A stretch of 64,000 nucleotides of DNA from Pseudomonas sp. UBA6562 (GCF_002434265.1 NZ_DJJS01000008.1:541667-605666), one strand, 5' to 3'; counted from the first letter of the stretch, positions 16,950 through 26,745 are shown. The notes: a model not told the origin generated them from the letters alone. A program made the numbers and translations.

Positions 16950-18443
16950 TCACTTCCCATGCTTGGCGAACGCCGCCTCCAACGCCTCATTGATGGTGCG
17001 CAGCACCTTCACCCGCGCCCAGCGCTTGTCGTTGGCCTCGACCAGGGTCCAGGGGGCGATTTCGGTGCTGGTGCGGTCGACCATGTCGCCGACGGCTTCG
17101 CGATACACGTCCCACTTGTCGCGGTTGCGCCAGTCGTCTTCGGTGATCTTGTAGCGCTTGAAAGGAATGTCTTCGCGCGCTTCGAAACGCTCCAGTTGCG
17201 TCTGCTGGTCGATCGCCAGCCAGAATTTCACCACCACCACGCCGGCTCGGCTCAGTTCTTCCTCGAAATCGTTGATCTCGCCATAGGCGCGCATCCAGTC
17301 GGCCGGCGTGCAGAAGCCCTCGACCCGCTCCACCAGCACCCGGCCGTACCAGGAACGGTCGAAGACGGTGAACGTGCCACGTGCCGGAATGTGCCGCCAG
17401 AAGCGCCATAGGTAAGGCTGGGCGCGTTCTTCCTCGGTCGGCGCGGCAATCGGCACGATGCGGTACTGGCGCGGGTCAAGGGCGGCGGCGACACGGCGGA
17501 TCGCCCCGCCCTTGCCGGCCGCATCGTTGCCTTCGAACACCGCCACCAAGGCGTGCCGACGCATGTGCTTATGCCGCAGCAGGCCCGCCAGGCGCGCCTG
17601 TTCGGTCACCAACTGCTCCTGGTAGTCGTCCTTTTCCAGACGCCGGGTGAGGTCCAGGGCATCGAGCAGCGTCTTCCGATCGAGGCTGCGGCCCAGTGGT
17701 GCGACATTGGCCTGGCGCTTGTCTTTGGGCGGCCGAGCCAAGGCCGCTTGCAGGCTTTCCAGCAGGATGCGCCCCACGGCCAGGCTGCGGTAATTGGCGT
17801 CGGCGCCTTCGATCACGTGCCAGGGCGCGTAGTCGCGGCTGGTACGGCGCAGCACGCGCTCGCCGAAGCGCACGAAGCGGTCGTAGGTCTTGGACTGCTG
17901 CCAGTCCAACGGGCTGATGCGCCAGCTGTGCAGCGGGTCGTCGCGCAGGGTTTTGAGGCGCTGCTTCATCTGTCGCTTGGACAGGTGGAACCAGAACTTG
18001 AGCAGCAGCGCGCCTTCGTCGCAGAGCATCTGCTCCAGGCGTTCGGCGCCGCTGATGGCCTGGTCCAGCACGGCATTCTTGAACCGGCCATGGACACGCC
18101 CCTGGAGCATCTGGCTGTACCAGTTGCCGAAGAACACCCCCATGCGCCCCTTGGGCGGCAAGGCGCGCCAGTAGCGCCAGGCCGGTGGGTGGGCCAGCTC
18201 TTCGTCGGTCTGCTGGTCGAAGGTGCGGACTTCGATCAGGCGCGGGTCCATCCATTCGTTGAGCAGCTTGACCGTCTCGCCCTTGCCAGCACCTTCGATG
18301 CCGTTGATCAGCACGATCACTGCGAAATCCTGCCGCTGCTTGAGTTCGTACTGCGCTTCGAGCAGCGCCTGGCGCAGGGCCGGCACCTCGGCGTCGAAAG
18401 TTTCATCGTCTATGCAGTGGCCGATTTCCGCAGATTCGAACAT
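16950..18443 (-). CDS. pap: polyphosphate:AMP phosphotransferase (two PPK2 domains)
   Basis: A 497-residue class II PPK2 enzyme that transfers phosphate from polyphosphate to AMP, giving ADP. Two homologous P-loop kinase domains are visible: Walker A GIEGAGKGET in the first (about 48-57) and GNDAAGKGGA in the second (about 304-313), each followed by a lid and an FDRSWYGR- or FGNWYSQM-type segment. The domain duplication and length match the Acinetobacter and P. aeruginosa PAP enzymes. It probably helps recycle AMP and stored polyphosphate under stress. Divergent from mnmC. Confidence 0.92.
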   Translation of the reverse strand: MFESAEIGHCIDDETFDAEVPALRQALLEAQYELKQRQDFAVIVLINGIEGAGKGETVKLLNEWMDPRLIEVRTFDQQTDEELAHPPAWRYWRALPPKGRMGVFFGNWYSQMLQGRVHGRFKNAVLDQAISGAERLEQMLCDEGALLLKFWFHLSKRQMKQRLKTLRDDPLHSWRISPLDWQQSKTYDRFVRFGERVLRRTSRDYAPWHVIEGADANYRSLAVGRILLESLQAALARPPKDKRQANVAPLGRSLDRKTLLDALDLTRRLEKDDYQEQLVTEQARLAGLLRHKHMRRHALVAVFEGNDAAGKGGAIRRVAAALDPRQYRIVPIAAPTEEERAQPYLWRFWRHIPARGTFTVFDRSWYGRVLVERVEGFCTPADWMRAYGEINDFEEELSRAGVVVVKFWLAIDQQTQLERFEAREDIPFKRYKITEDDWRNRDKWDVYREAVGDMVDRTSTEIAPWTLVEANDKRWARVKVLRTINEALEAAFAKHGK

Positions 18444-18615
18444 GGTGACTCCTTCAATGGATGGTCAAGACTAGCCCAAGGTGCCTAAGCGAGGCGCGCG
18501 GTGCAGCGGGTGGTCGCAAGCGACCTTCGCCCGCGACGGACGAAGCGGCGCCTGGCCGTTCAAACCCACCGGCAGATGGCTTACCATTCGCGCTCTGCCA
18601 GCCGTCGAGTCGACC

Positions 18616-20589
18616 ATGCCCCACGTCCCCACCGCCCACGCCCAGATCGACTGGGACGAACAGGGCCGCCCGTATTCGCGCCATTACGACGACGTGTACT
18701 TTTCCCGTAATGAAGGGACTCTCGAAACCCGCTATGTGTTCATCGAAGGCAATCGCCTGGAACAACGCTTCGCCGCGCTGGCCGCAGACGCGTGCCTGGT
18801 GATCGGCGAAACCGGCTTTGGCACGGGCATGAACTTCTTCTGCGCCTGGCAGGCGTTCGACGCGCATGCCCAGCCCGGCGCACGGCTGCATTTCGTCAGC
18901 GTCGAAAAATACCCCCTGAACCACGCCGACCTGGCCCGCGCCGCACAGCTGTGGCCGGAACTCGCCGCCTACTGGCAGCCGCTGCTGGCGCGGTACGTGG
19001 CGGTGCATGAGGGGTTCCAGCAGTTCAGCCTGGACGGCGGGCGCGTCACCCTGACCCTGTTAATCGGCGATGTGCTCGAACAACTGCCGCAGCTCGATGC
19101 GCGGGTCGATGCCTGGTTCCTCGACGGTTTCGCGCCCGCGAAAAATCCCGACATGTGGACCCCGGCGCTGTTCGCGCAACTGGCCAGGCTGTCGGGACCG
19201 GGCACGACCCTAGGCACCTTCACCACCACCGGCTGGGTGCGACGGGGCTTGGTCGAGGCCGGTTTCGCCATGAAGAAGGTGCCGGGGCTGGGCAAGAAGT
19301 GGGAAGTCATGCACGGCCACTTCACTGGCGAGGCGCGCCGCGAGGGCGCGCCCTGGTATGCCCGCCCGCCAGCGTCGGCACCAGGCCTGCGCCAGGCCCT
19401 GGTGGTCGGCGCGGGGCTGGCCGGCAGCGCCACCGCCAGCAGCCTGGCCCGGCGTGGCTGGCAGGTCACGGTGCTGGAGCGGCATGCCGAGGCGGCGCAA
19501 GAAGCGTCGGGCAACCCGCAAGGGGTGCTGTACCTCAAGCTGTCGGCCCACGGCACGGCATTGTCGCAGATGATCCTGGCGGGCTTCGGCTACACCCGGC
19601 GCTGGCTGCAGCAGTTGCAACGCGGCCATGACTGGAACGCCTGCGGGGTGCTGCAACTGGCTTTCGACGAAGGCGAAGCCAAGCGCCAGGGCAAATTGGC
19701 CGACGCCTTCGACGCCAGCTTGCTGCACGCGCTGGACCGTGAGCAGGCCGAACAGGCAGCGGGCGTCGCCCTGGCCCATGGCGGGCTGTTCTACCCCGAG
19801 GCAGGCTGGGTGCATCCCCCTGCCCTGTGCCAGGCCCAGTTGCAGCACCCCGGCATTCGCTTGCAGACCCACAGCGAAGTGCTGAGCCTGCAACGGGCGG
19901 GCGGACTGTGGCAGGCCTGGGCCGGCGAGCGGCTGCTGGCCAGCGCGCCGGTGCTGGTGCTGGCCAACGCCGCCGACGTGCAGCGCCTGCACGCCAGCGC
20001 GCTGTTGCCGCTCAAGCGCATCCGCGGGCAGATCACCCGCCTGCCCGTCACATCCGAAAGCAGCGCCTTGCGCACGGTGGTCTGCGCCGACGGCTACGTG
20101 GCGCCGCCGCGCGGCGGCGAGCATACGCTTGGCGCCAGTTTCGACTTCGACAGCGACGACCTGAGCCCAACCACCGCCGAGCACCAGAGCAACCTCGGCC
20201 TGCTGCGCGACATCTCCGCCGACCTCGCCCAGCGCCTCCACGCCGAGGCGCTGCAACCGGAAACCCTGCAAGGCCGCGCCGCCTTCCGCTGCACCAGTCC
20301 GGACTACCTGCCCATCGTCGGGCCGCTGGCCGAGCGCGAAGCGTTCGAGCAGGCCTACGCGAGCTTGCGCAAGGACGCCCGCCAAGTGCCGGACATCCCC
20401 TGCCCCTGGCTCGAAGGCCTGTACATCAACAGCGGCCACGGCTCGCGCGGTTTGATCACCGCACCCCTGAGCGGTGAACTGATCGCGGCATGGGTGTGCG
20501 GCGAGCCGTTGCCGGTGCCGCGCGCGGTGGCCGAGGCGTGTCATCCGAATCGGTTCGTCTTGCGAGGGGTGATTCGCGGGGGACGGTAG
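18616..20589 (+). CDS. mnmC: bifunctional tRNA mnm5s2U biosynthesis protein MnmC
   Basis: A 657-residue fusion. The N-terminal domain (about 1-245) is a SAM-dependent methyltransferase (GETGFGTGMNFF is the SAM loop; VDAWFLDGFAPAKNPDMW is typical). The C-terminal domain (about 260-657) is an FAD-dependent oxidase with the dinucleotide motif VVGAGLAGSATASSLARRG. It converts cmnm5s2U to nm5s2U and then to mnm5s2U at position 34 of several tRNAs. The ATG at 18616 matches the family start (HAQIDWDEQGRPYSRHYDDVYF follows shortly); the frame is open upstream to 18481 but overlaps the region before pap. Confidence 0.95.
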   Translation: MPHVPTAHAQIDWDEQGRPYSRHYDDVYFSRNEGTLETRYVFIEGNRLEQRFAALAADACLVIGETGFGTGMNFFCAWQAFDAHAQPGARLHFVSVEKYPLNHADLARAAQLWPELAAYWQPLLARYVAVHEGFQQFSLDGGRVTLTLLIGDVLEQLPQLDARVDAWFLDGFAPAKNPDMWTPALFAQLARLSGPGTTLGTFTTTGWVRRGLVEAGFAMKKVPGLGKKWEVMHGHFTGEARREGAPWYARPPASAPGLRQALVVGAGLAGSATASSLARRGWQVTVLERHAEAAQEASGNPQGVLYLKLSAHGTALSQMILAGFGYTRRWLQQLQRGHDWNACGVLQLAFDEGEAKRQGKLADAFDASLLHALDREQAEQAAGVALAHGGLFYPEAGWVHPPALCQAQLQHPGIRLQTHSEVLSLQRAGGLWQAWAGERLLASAPVLVLANAADVQRLHASALLPLKRIRGQITRLPVTSESSALRTVVCADGYVAPPRGGEHTLGASFDFDSDDLSPTTAEHQSNLGLLRDISADLAQRLHAEALQPETLQGRAAFRCTSPDYLPIVGPLAEREAFEQAYASLRKDARQVPDIPCPWLEGLYINSGHGSRGLITAPLSGELIAAWVCGEPLPVPRAVAEACHPNRFVLRGVIRGGR

Positions 20590-20744
20590 GCCTGAGGTTC
20601 GTGCTGGAGCTATCGGACATCGTCGCTCACTGAGCCACACCTACGCAAAAGAGGTGTTTTCGAAGAGGCGTGTTCAAGTCAATAGTGTCAGATAGATGTC
20701 TTCACTCACCCATCGTTGACAATCGTCTGGCATAGGTTAGCCTT

Positions 20745-20765
20745 GGATATACATCAGACATATCC
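20745..20765 (+). promoter_or_regulatory. candidate vapBC operator palindrome
   Basis: A perfect inverted repeat GGATAT (20745-20750), 9-nt spacer, ATATCC (20760-20765) lies 13 bases upstream of vapB and directly before its AGGAGA site. A TTGACA hexamer lies at 20716-20721. VapB antitoxins with AbrB-like N-termini usually bind such palindromes to repress their own operon. Confidence 0.45.
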
Positions 20766-20778
20766 CAGGAGACTGCCC

Positions 20779-21009
20779 GTGGAACAAGGCTCAGTTTTTC
20801 TTAGTAATCGCAGCCAAGCGATAAGACTGCCCAAAGCAGTGGCTCTTCCCGATGACGTCAAACGCGTAGACATCGTCGCGATTGGCCGCACCAGGATCAT
20901 TACCCCTGCAGGTGAGTCATGGGACAGTTGGTTCGACGGAGAAGGCGTATCTGCGGACTTCATGGAGGACCGTGAGCAACCTGTCGATCAAGAACGTGAG
21001 TCGTTCTGA
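20779..21009 (+). CDS. vapB: VapB-type antitoxin (AbrB-like N-terminus)
   Basis: A 76-residue protein. Residues 1-45 have the SpoVT/AbrB swapped-hairpin pattern of VapB (SVFLSNRSQAIRLPKAVALP then VKRVDIVAIGRTRIITP). The acidic C-terminal tail (SADFMEDREQPVDQERESF) should bind and block the toxin. It starts at GTG 20779, six bases after AGGAGA; the upstream in-frame ATG at 20716 would add a segment unlike the family. Its stop overlaps the toxin's start by one base (TGATG), the usual coupled arrangement. Confidence 0.88.
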   Translation: MEQGSVFLSNRSQAIRLPKAVALPDDVKRVDIVAIGRTRIITPAGESWDSWFDGEGVSADFMEDREQPVDQERESF

Positions 21010-21416
21010 TGCTCAAATTCATGCTGGACACAAACATCTGTATTTTTACGATAAAGAACAAGCCTCAAGCTGTTCGAGAGATGTTCAATCGGCATCAGGG
21101 TCAGATGTGCATCAGTAGCGTTACTCTCATGGAATTGGTTTACGGGGCAGAGAGGTCAGCCTGGCCTGAGCGCAATCTTGGGGAAGTCGAACGATTCACC
21201 GCGCGTCTCGATCTGATGAAATTCGATCACGATGCAGCTGCGCACAGCGGACATATCCGGGCAGACCTGGCACGTTCCGGCCGGCCAATTGGGCTCTATG
21301 ACTTGATGATTGCAGGGCACGCTCGCGCCAAGGGACTGATCGTCGTCACCAATAATCTCAAGGAATTCAATCGTGTGCCTGGACTGAGGGTGGAAGATTG
21401 GGTGACATGCGATTGA
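21009..21416 (+). CDS. vapC: VapC-type PIN-domain ribonuclease toxin
   Basis: A 135-residue PIN domain. The acidic metal-binding residues expected for activity are visible: Asp7 (FMLDTN), Glu42 (TLMELVYGAE) and Asp98 (GLYDLMIAGHA), with TNNLKEF near the end typical of the VapC/FitB branch. VapC toxins cut tRNA or rRNA when free of VapB. The pair is inserted between mnmC and the NAGGN locus, which I recall as adjacent in other P. putida strains, so it is probably acquired. An imperfect hairpin (GCTGATG/CATCAGC, 21419-21449) follows the stop. Confidence 0.9.
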   Translation: MLKFMLDTNICIFTIKNKPQAVREMFNRHQGQMCISSVTLMELVYGAERSAWPERNLGEVERFTARLDLMKFDHDAAAHSGHIRADLARSGRPIGLYDLMIAGHARAKGLIVVTNNLKEFNRVPGLRVEDWVTCD

Positions 21417-21605
21417 GTGCTGATGAGGCTGGTCGTACACCCCATCAGCCAGCGGTGGTTGGCAGGGATGGAACTACGGTCAGCCGGTCCAGCCTGACTG
21501 CTTATAACAGATCGTTCTAAAACTCACGCAAATCCGACAGGTCACTACCTAGGTGCCCGCTTTTGGAGCACACCCCCTCCCCAACGGAAAAACCGGTAAG
21601 GACTT

Positions 21606-23393
21606 ATGTGCGGATTAGCTGGTGAGTTACGTTTTACCCCTGTTGGCCAAGCGCCTCGTCCTGCGGACCTCGCGGCCGTGGAACGCATCACCCACCATCT
21701 CGCCCCTCGCGGCCCGGATGCCTGGGGTTTCCATAGCCAAGGGCCGATTGCCCTGGGCCATCGCCGACTGAAGATCATGGACCTGTCCGACGGCTCGGCG
21801 CAGCCGATGCAGGACAGCACCTTGGGCCTGTCGCTGGCGTTCAACGGCGCCATCTACAATTTCCCCGAACTGCGCGAAGAGCTGCAGGCGCTGGGCTACA
21901 ACTTCTGGTCCGACGGCGACACCGAAGTGCTGCTCAAGGGCTACCACGCCTGGGGCGAAGCGCTGCTGCCCAAGCTCAACGGCATGTTCGCCATCGCCAT
22001 CTGGGAACGCGACAGCCAACGTCTGTTCCTTGCCCGCGACCGCCTGGGCGTCAAGCCTCTATACCTGTCGCGCAACGGCGAACGCCTGCGCTTCGCCTCT
22101 ACCCTGCCCGCGCTGCTCAAAGGCGGCGACATCGACCCGATGATCGACCCGGTGGGCCTGAACCACTACCTCAACTTCCACGCTGTGGTCCCGGCACCGC
22201 GCACCTTGCTGGCCAACGTGCAGAAGCTCGAGCCCGGCACCTGGATGCGTGTGGACCGCCATGGCGAGGTCGAACGTAAGACTTGGTGGACACTGCAATA
22301 CGGCCCCAACGCGGACGAGCGCAACCTGACCCTCGAAGACTGGACTACCCGCGTCCTGGACGCCACCCGCGACGCCGTGGCGATCCGTCAGCGTGCGGCA
22401 GTGGACGTCGGCGTGCTGCTGTCGGGCGGCGTCGATTCCAGCCTGCTGGTCGGCCTGCTGCGCGAAACCGGCGTGGAAGACCTGTCGACCTTCTCCATCG
22501 GCTTCGAAGACGCCGGCGGCGAGCGCGGCGACGAGTTCCAGTACTCTGACCTGATCGCCAAGCACTACGGCACGCGCCACCATCAGTTGCGCATCGCCGA
22601 ACACGAAATCATCGACCAGCTGCCCGCCGCGTTCCGCGCCATGAGCGAGCCGATGGTCAGCCACGACTGCATCGCCTTCTACCTGCTGTCGCGGGAAGTG
22701 GCCAAGCACTGCAAGGGCGTGCAGAGCGGCCAGGGCGCCGACGAACTGTTCGCCGGCTACCACTGGTACCCGCAGGTGGACGGCGCTGCCGATCCCTATG
22801 CGGCGTACCGGGACGCCTTCTTCGACCGCAGCTATGCCGAGTACCGCGATACCGTACAGGCGCCATGGCTGCTCGAAGGCGATGCCGCCGGCGACTTCGT
22901 GCGCGAACACTTCGCCCGCCCCGGCGCGGATGCCGCCGTGGACAAGGCCCTGCGCCTGGACAGCACGGTAATGCTGGTCGACGACCCGGTCAAACGCGTC
23001 GACAACATGACCATGGCCTGGGGCCTGGAAGCGCGTACGCCGTTCCTCGATTACCGTCTGGCCGAGCTGTCGGCCCGTATTCCGGCGCGCTTCAAGCTGC
23101 CCGACGGCGGCAAGCAAGTGCTCAAGGAAGCGGCGCGGCGAGTCATCCCCCATGAGGTGATCGACCGCAAGAAAGGCTACTTCCCGGTGCCGGGCCTCAA
23201 GCACCTGGAAGGCGCGACGCTGGGCTGGGTGCGCGACCTGCTCACCGACCCGAGCCAAGACCGCGGCCTGTTCAACCCTGCCGAAATCGACCGCTTGCTG
23301 AGCAACCCGCAAGGCCAGCTCACTCCGCTGCGCGGCTCCAAGCTGTGGCAGTTGGCCGCGCTCAACCTGTGGTTGAGCGAACAAGGAATCTGA
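21606..23393 (+). CDS. asnO: N-acetylglutaminylglutamine amidotransferase
   Basis: A 595-residue asparagine-synthetase-type enzyme. Cys2 (MCGLAGEL) is the N-terminal nucleophile glutaminase; RGPDAWG and LAFNGAIYN are glutaminase motifs. The synthetase half has the pyrophosphate loop LLSGGVDSSL (about 268-277). In the osmoprotectant pathway it amidates N-acetylglutaminylglutamine to give NAGGN, using ATP and glutamine. The assignment over ordinary AsnB rests on the two following genes, which form the known three-gene NAGGN cluster. Its stop is 3 bases before the next start. Confidence 0.9.
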   Translation: MCGLAGELRFTPVGQAPRPADLAAVERITHHLAPRGPDAWGFHSQGPIALGHRRLKIMDLSDGSAQPMQDSTLGLSLAFNGAIYNFPELREELQALGYNFWSDGDTEVLLKGYHAWGEALLPKLNGMFAIAIWERDSQRLFLARDRLGVKPLYLSRNGERLRFASTLPALLKGGDIDPMIDPVGLNHYLNFHAVVPAPRTLLANVQKLEPGTWMRVDRHGEVERKTWWTLQYGPNADERNLTLEDWTTRVLDATRDAVAIRQRAAVDVGVLLSGGVDSSLLVGLLRETGVEDLSTFSIGFEDAGGERGDEFQYSDLIAKHYGTRHHQLRIAEHEIIDQLPAAFRAMSEPMVSHDCIAFYLLSREVAKHCKGVQSGQGADELFAGYHWYPQVDGAADPYAAYRDAFFDRSYAEYRDTVQAPWLLEGDAAGDFVREHFARPGADAAVDKALRLDSTVMLVDDPVKRVDNMTMAWGLEARTPFLDYRLAELSARIPARFKLPDGGKQVLKEAARRVIPHEVIDRKKGYFPVPGLKHLEGATLGWVRDLLTDPSQDRGLFNPAEIDRLLSNPQGQLTPLRGSKLWQLAALNLWLSEQGI

Positions 23394-23396
23394 TCG

Positions 23397-25142
23397 ATGA
23401 AAGCCCATGAAACCGCCTATGGCCAGCGTCTGTTGCGCGGCCAGGCGCCCTCCTACGAGCGCTTACAGGCGCGTCTGGCTGTCGACGGCAGCGAGCCCCA
23501 TGACCAGCCCCGTGCCCTGCATTGCGGCTGGGGGCGGTTGCTGATCGGGCACACCTACCCCGATCCGGCCTGCCTGGCCCAGGCGCTGCAAGAAGAGCGC
23601 CCGGGCGAGCGCGACATCGCGCTGTATGTCGCCGCACCGCAGCAGGTGCTGGCCCAGGCGCCGCACCAGCTGTTTCTCGATCCGTCCGACACCCTGCGTC
23701 TGTGGTTCTCCGACTACCGTCCGGCGCAGCGCGTGTTTCGCGGCTTCCGTATCCGCCGTGCGCAGAACGAAGCCGACTGGCAGGCCATCAATACCCTCTA
23801 CCAAGCCCGCGGCATGTTGCCGATCGACCCGCAGCGCCTGACCCCACGCCACCTCGGCGGCCCGGTGTACTGGCTCGCCGAAGACGACGACAGCGGCGCG
23901 GTGATCGGCAGCGTGATGGGCCTGAACCACCACAAGGCCTACGCCGATCCCGAACACGGCAGCAGCCTGTGGTGCCTGGCGGTCGACCCGCAGTGCAGCC
24001 GCCCCGGCGTGGGCGAAGTGCTGGTGCGCCATCTGGTCGAGCATTTCCAGAGCCGCGGCCTGGCCTACCTCGACCTTTCCGTGCTGCACGACAACCGGCA
24101 AGCCAAGCGTCTGTATGAAAAGCTCGGTTTCCGCAATCTGCCGACCTTCGCCGTCAAGCGCAAGAACGGCATCAACCAGCCGCTGTTCCTCGGCCCCGGC
24201 CCGCAGGCCGAGCTCAACCCCTACGCACGCATCATCGTCGACGAAGCCCATCGTCGCGGTATCGAAGTGCAAGTGGACGATGCCGCCAGTGGCCTGTTCA
24301 CCCTGAGCATGGGCGGACGTCGCGTGCGCTGCCGCGAATCGCTCAGCGACCTGACCAGCGCGGTGAGCATGACCCTCTGCCAGGACAAGCGCCTGACCCA
24401 AAAAGCCCTGCACAACGCCGGGCTCAAGGTGCCGGTGCAGCAACTGGCCGGCAATGCCGACGACAACCTGGCCTTTCTCGAGGACCATGGCGCGGTAGTG
24501 GTCAAACCGGTGGATGGCGAACAGGGCCAAGGCGTGGCAGTCAACCTCACCACCCTCGAAGACATCACCCAAGCCGTGGAGCATGCCCGTCGGTTCGACA
24601 GCCGCGTGCTGCTGGAAAGCTGCCACCCCGGGCATGACCTGCGCATCGTAGTCATCGCCTACGAGGTGGTGGCGGCCGCGATCCGTCATCCGGCTCAGGT
24701 GGTCGGCGACGGCAGCCACAGCGTCAAGGCGCTGATCGAGGCGCAGAGCCGCCGTCGCCAGGCGGCCACGGGTGGCGAGAGCCGTATCCCCATGGACGAA
24801 GAGACCGAACGCTGCATCCGTGACGCGGGCTTCGACTACGACAGTGTGTTGCCCGCCGGCCAGCGTCTGGCCGTGCGCCGCGCCGCCAACCTGCACACCG
24901 GCGGCACGCTGGAAGACGTGACCGCACGCCTGCACCCGGCCCTGGCCGACGCGGCGGTGCGCGCCGCCCGCGCGCTGGACATTCCGGTGGTCGGCCTGGA
25001 CTTCATGGTCGGCGATGCCAGCCAGCCCGACTACGTGATCATCGAAGCCAACGAGCGGGTGGGCCTGGCCAACCATGAGCCACAACCCACCGCCGAACGT
25101 TTCGTCGACCTGCTGTTCCCGCACAGCCTGGCCCCCCTTTGA
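23397..25142 (+). CDS. ngg: N-acetylglutaminylglutamine synthetase (GNAT + ATP-grasp fusion)
   Basis: A 581-residue fusion. Residues about 115-280 form a GNAT acetyltransferase (SLWCLAVDPQCSRPGVGEVL is the acetyl-CoA loop; DLSVLHDNRQAKRLYEKLGF follows). Residues about 300-581 form an ATP-grasp ligase (VVVKPVDGEQGQGVAVNL and DFMVGDASQPDYVIIEANER). It is expected to acetylate glutamine and join it to a second glutamine, making N-acetylglutaminylglutamine. It is the central gene of the NAGGN operon, 3 bp after asnO and 21 bp before the peptidase gene. Confidence 0.92.
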   Translation: MKAHETAYGQRLLRGQAPSYERLQARLAVDGSEPHDQPRALHCGWGRLLIGHTYPDPACLAQALQEERPGERDIALYVAAPQQVLAQAPHQLFLDPSDTLRLWFSDYRPAQRVFRGFRIRRAQNEADWQAINTLYQARGMLPIDPQRLTPRHLGGPVYWLAEDDDSGAVIGSVMGLNHHKAYADPEHGSSLWCLAVDPQCSRPGVGEVLVRHLVEHFQSRGLAYLDLSVLHDNRQAKRLYEKLGFRNLPTFAVKRKNGINQPLFLGPGPQAELNPYARIIVDEAHRRGIEVQVDDAASGLFTLSMGGRRVRCRESLSDLTSAVSMTLCQDKRLTQKALHNAGLKVPVQQLAGNADDNLAFLEDHGAVVVKPVDGEQGQGVAVNLTTLEDITQAVEHARRFDSRVLLESCHPGHDLRIVVIAYEVVAAAIRHPAQVVGDGSHSVKALIEAQSRRRQAATGGESRIPMDEETERCIRDAGFDYDSVLPAGQRLAVRRAANLHTGGTLEDVTARLHPALADAAVRAARALDIPVVGLDFMVGDASQPDYVIIEANERVGLANHEPQPTAERFVDLLFPHSLAPL

Positions 25143-25163
25143 TAGCTGCAAGGAGTTCCGACA

Positions 25164-26348
25164 ATGGCTGAACGTCCACCCGAACCCGATCTGGACTACA
25201 TGAAACGCGTGCTGCTGGAAATGCTCGCCATTCCCAGCCCCACCGGCTTCACCGACACCATCGTGCGTTACGTGGCCGAACGTCTCGAAGAACTGGGCAT
25301 CCCGTTCGAGCTGACCCGCCGTGGCACCATCCGCGCCACATTGCAGGGGCGGCAGAATTCGCCGGACCGCGCGGTCTCGGCGCACCTCGACACCATCGGC
25401 GCTAGCGTGCGCCAGGTGCTGGACAACGGCCGACTGGCCCTGGCGCCGGTCGGCTGCTGGTCGAGCCGCTTCGCCGAAGGCAGTCGGGTGAGCGTGTTCA
25501 CCGACGCTGGCGTATTCCGTGGCAGCGTGTTGCCGCTGATGGCTAGCGGGCATGCCTTCAATACGGCCATCGACCAGATGCCGGTCAGCTGGGAACACGT
25601 GGAGGTACGCCTGGACGCCTACAGCGCCACCCGTGCCGATGCCGAAGCCTTGGGGATCAACATCGGCGACTTCGTCGCCTTCGACCCCTTGCCCGAATTC
25701 ACCGAAAGCGGCCACATCAGTGCCCGCCACCTGGACGACAAGGCCGGGGTCGCGGCGCTGCTGGCGGCGCTCAAGGCCGTGGTGGAAAGCGGCCGTCAGC
25801 CGCTGATCGACTGCCACCCGCTGTTCACCATCACCGAGGAGACCGGTTCTGGTGCGGCCGGGGCCCTGCCCTGGGACGTCAGCGAGTTCGTCGGCATCGA
25901 CATCGCGCCGGTGGCGCCCGGCCAGTCTTCGAGCGAGCATGCGGTGAGCGTGGCCATGCAGGATTCGTCCGGGCCGTACGATTACCACCTCTCACGCCAC
26001 TTGCTGAACCTGGCGAGCGAGCAGGAGCTGCCGGTGCGCCGCGACCTGTTCCGCTACTACTTCAGCGACGCCCACTCGGCGGTGACCGCCGGCCACGACA
26101 TCCGCACGGCGTTGGTCGCCTTCGGTTGCGACGCCACCCATGGTTACGAGCGCACGCACATCGACAGCCTGGCGGCATTGAGCCGCCTGCTGGCCGGTTA
26201 CCTGCTCAGCCCGCCCGTGTTCGCCAGCGACTCGCAGCCGGCCAGCGCCTCGCTGGAGCGCTTCAGCCACCAGTTGGAGCACGACGCGCAGATGGAAAGC
26301 GACACGCGGGTACCGGCGGTGGACAGCTTGGTAGGGCAGAAGCCGTGA
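25164..26348 (+). CDS. NAGGN-system M42-family peptidase
   Basis: A 394-residue M42/M20-like metallo-aminopeptidase. Metal-ligand segments are in place: AVSAHLDTIGA (His and Asp), ARHLDDKAGVAALL (bridging Asp), TITEETGSGAAG (catalytic Glu pair) and a late His in ATHGYERTHIDSL. Members of this subfamily always sit beside the NAGGN synthesis genes; they may degrade NAGGN on osmotic downshift or trim a precursor, but the exact role has not been shown. AAGGAG precedes the ATG at 25164. Confidence 0.88.
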   Translation: MAERPPEPDLDYMKRVLLEMLAIPSPTGFTDTIVRYVAERLEELGIPFELTRRGTIRATLQGRQNSPDRAVSAHLDTIGASVRQVLDNGRLALAPVGCWSSRFAEGSRVSVFTDAGVFRGSVLPLMASGHAFNTAIDQMPVSWEHVEVRLDAYSATRADAEALGINIGDFVAFDPLPEFTESGHISARHLDDKAGVAALLAALKAVVESGRQPLIDCHPLFTITEETGSGAAGALPWDVSEFVGIDIAPVAPGQSSSEHAVSVAMQDSSGPYDYHLSRHLLNLASEQELPVRRDLFRYYFSDAHSAVTAGHDIRTALVAFGCDATHGYERTHIDSLAALSRLLAGYLLSPPVFASDSQPASASLERFSHQLEHDAQMESDTRVPAVDSLVGQKP

Positions 26349-26414
26349 TTCCTACGCAGGGCTACGACCTTTCACGTAGGATGGCGTGATCTTTCACTCA
26401 TTAGCAGCCGAACT

Positions 26415-26642
26415 ATGCTGATTCCATACGACCAACTCGAAGCTGAAACCCTGACCCGGCTGATCGAAGATTTCGTCACCCGCGACGGCACCGACAACGG
26501 CGACGACACGCCCCTGGAGACCCGCGTGCTGCGGGTTCGCCAGGCGTTGGCCAAAGGGCAGGCGTTCATTTTGTTCGATGTGGAGAGCCAGCAGTGCCAA
26601 CTGCTGGCCAAGCACGACGTGCCGCCTGAGTTGTTGGGGTGA
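26415..26642 (+). CDS. yheU: YheU family protein (UPF0270)
   Basis: A 75-residue protein beginning MLIPYDQLEAETLTRLIEDF and containing VTRDGTDNGD, both characteristic of the YheU/UPF0270 family. It is acidic and cytoplasmic. The function is unknown. It follows the NAGGN peptidase gene by 66 bp on the same strand and is convergent with rsmI. The same neighbour pair occurs in other P. putida strains, from memory. Confidence 0.88.
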   Translation: MLIPYDQLEAETLTRLIEDFVTRDGTDNGDDTPLETRVLRVRQALAKGQAFILFDVESQQCQLLAKHDVPPELLG

Positions 26643-26745
26643 GTCGTCGGTCGATATGCTCTTGGCTCGGTGTATCGCGTTGGGGCGCTGGAACCGTTGT
26701 GCGGTCCATGGCGCTTGACCGGTACGCAGCGTTCTGTAGGGAGAC

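Noticed and set aside
23463..25988. Minus-strand 841-codon frame opposite ngg and the M42 peptidase
   Set aside because: It spans two well-supported genes of the opposite strand and has shadow-frame composition.
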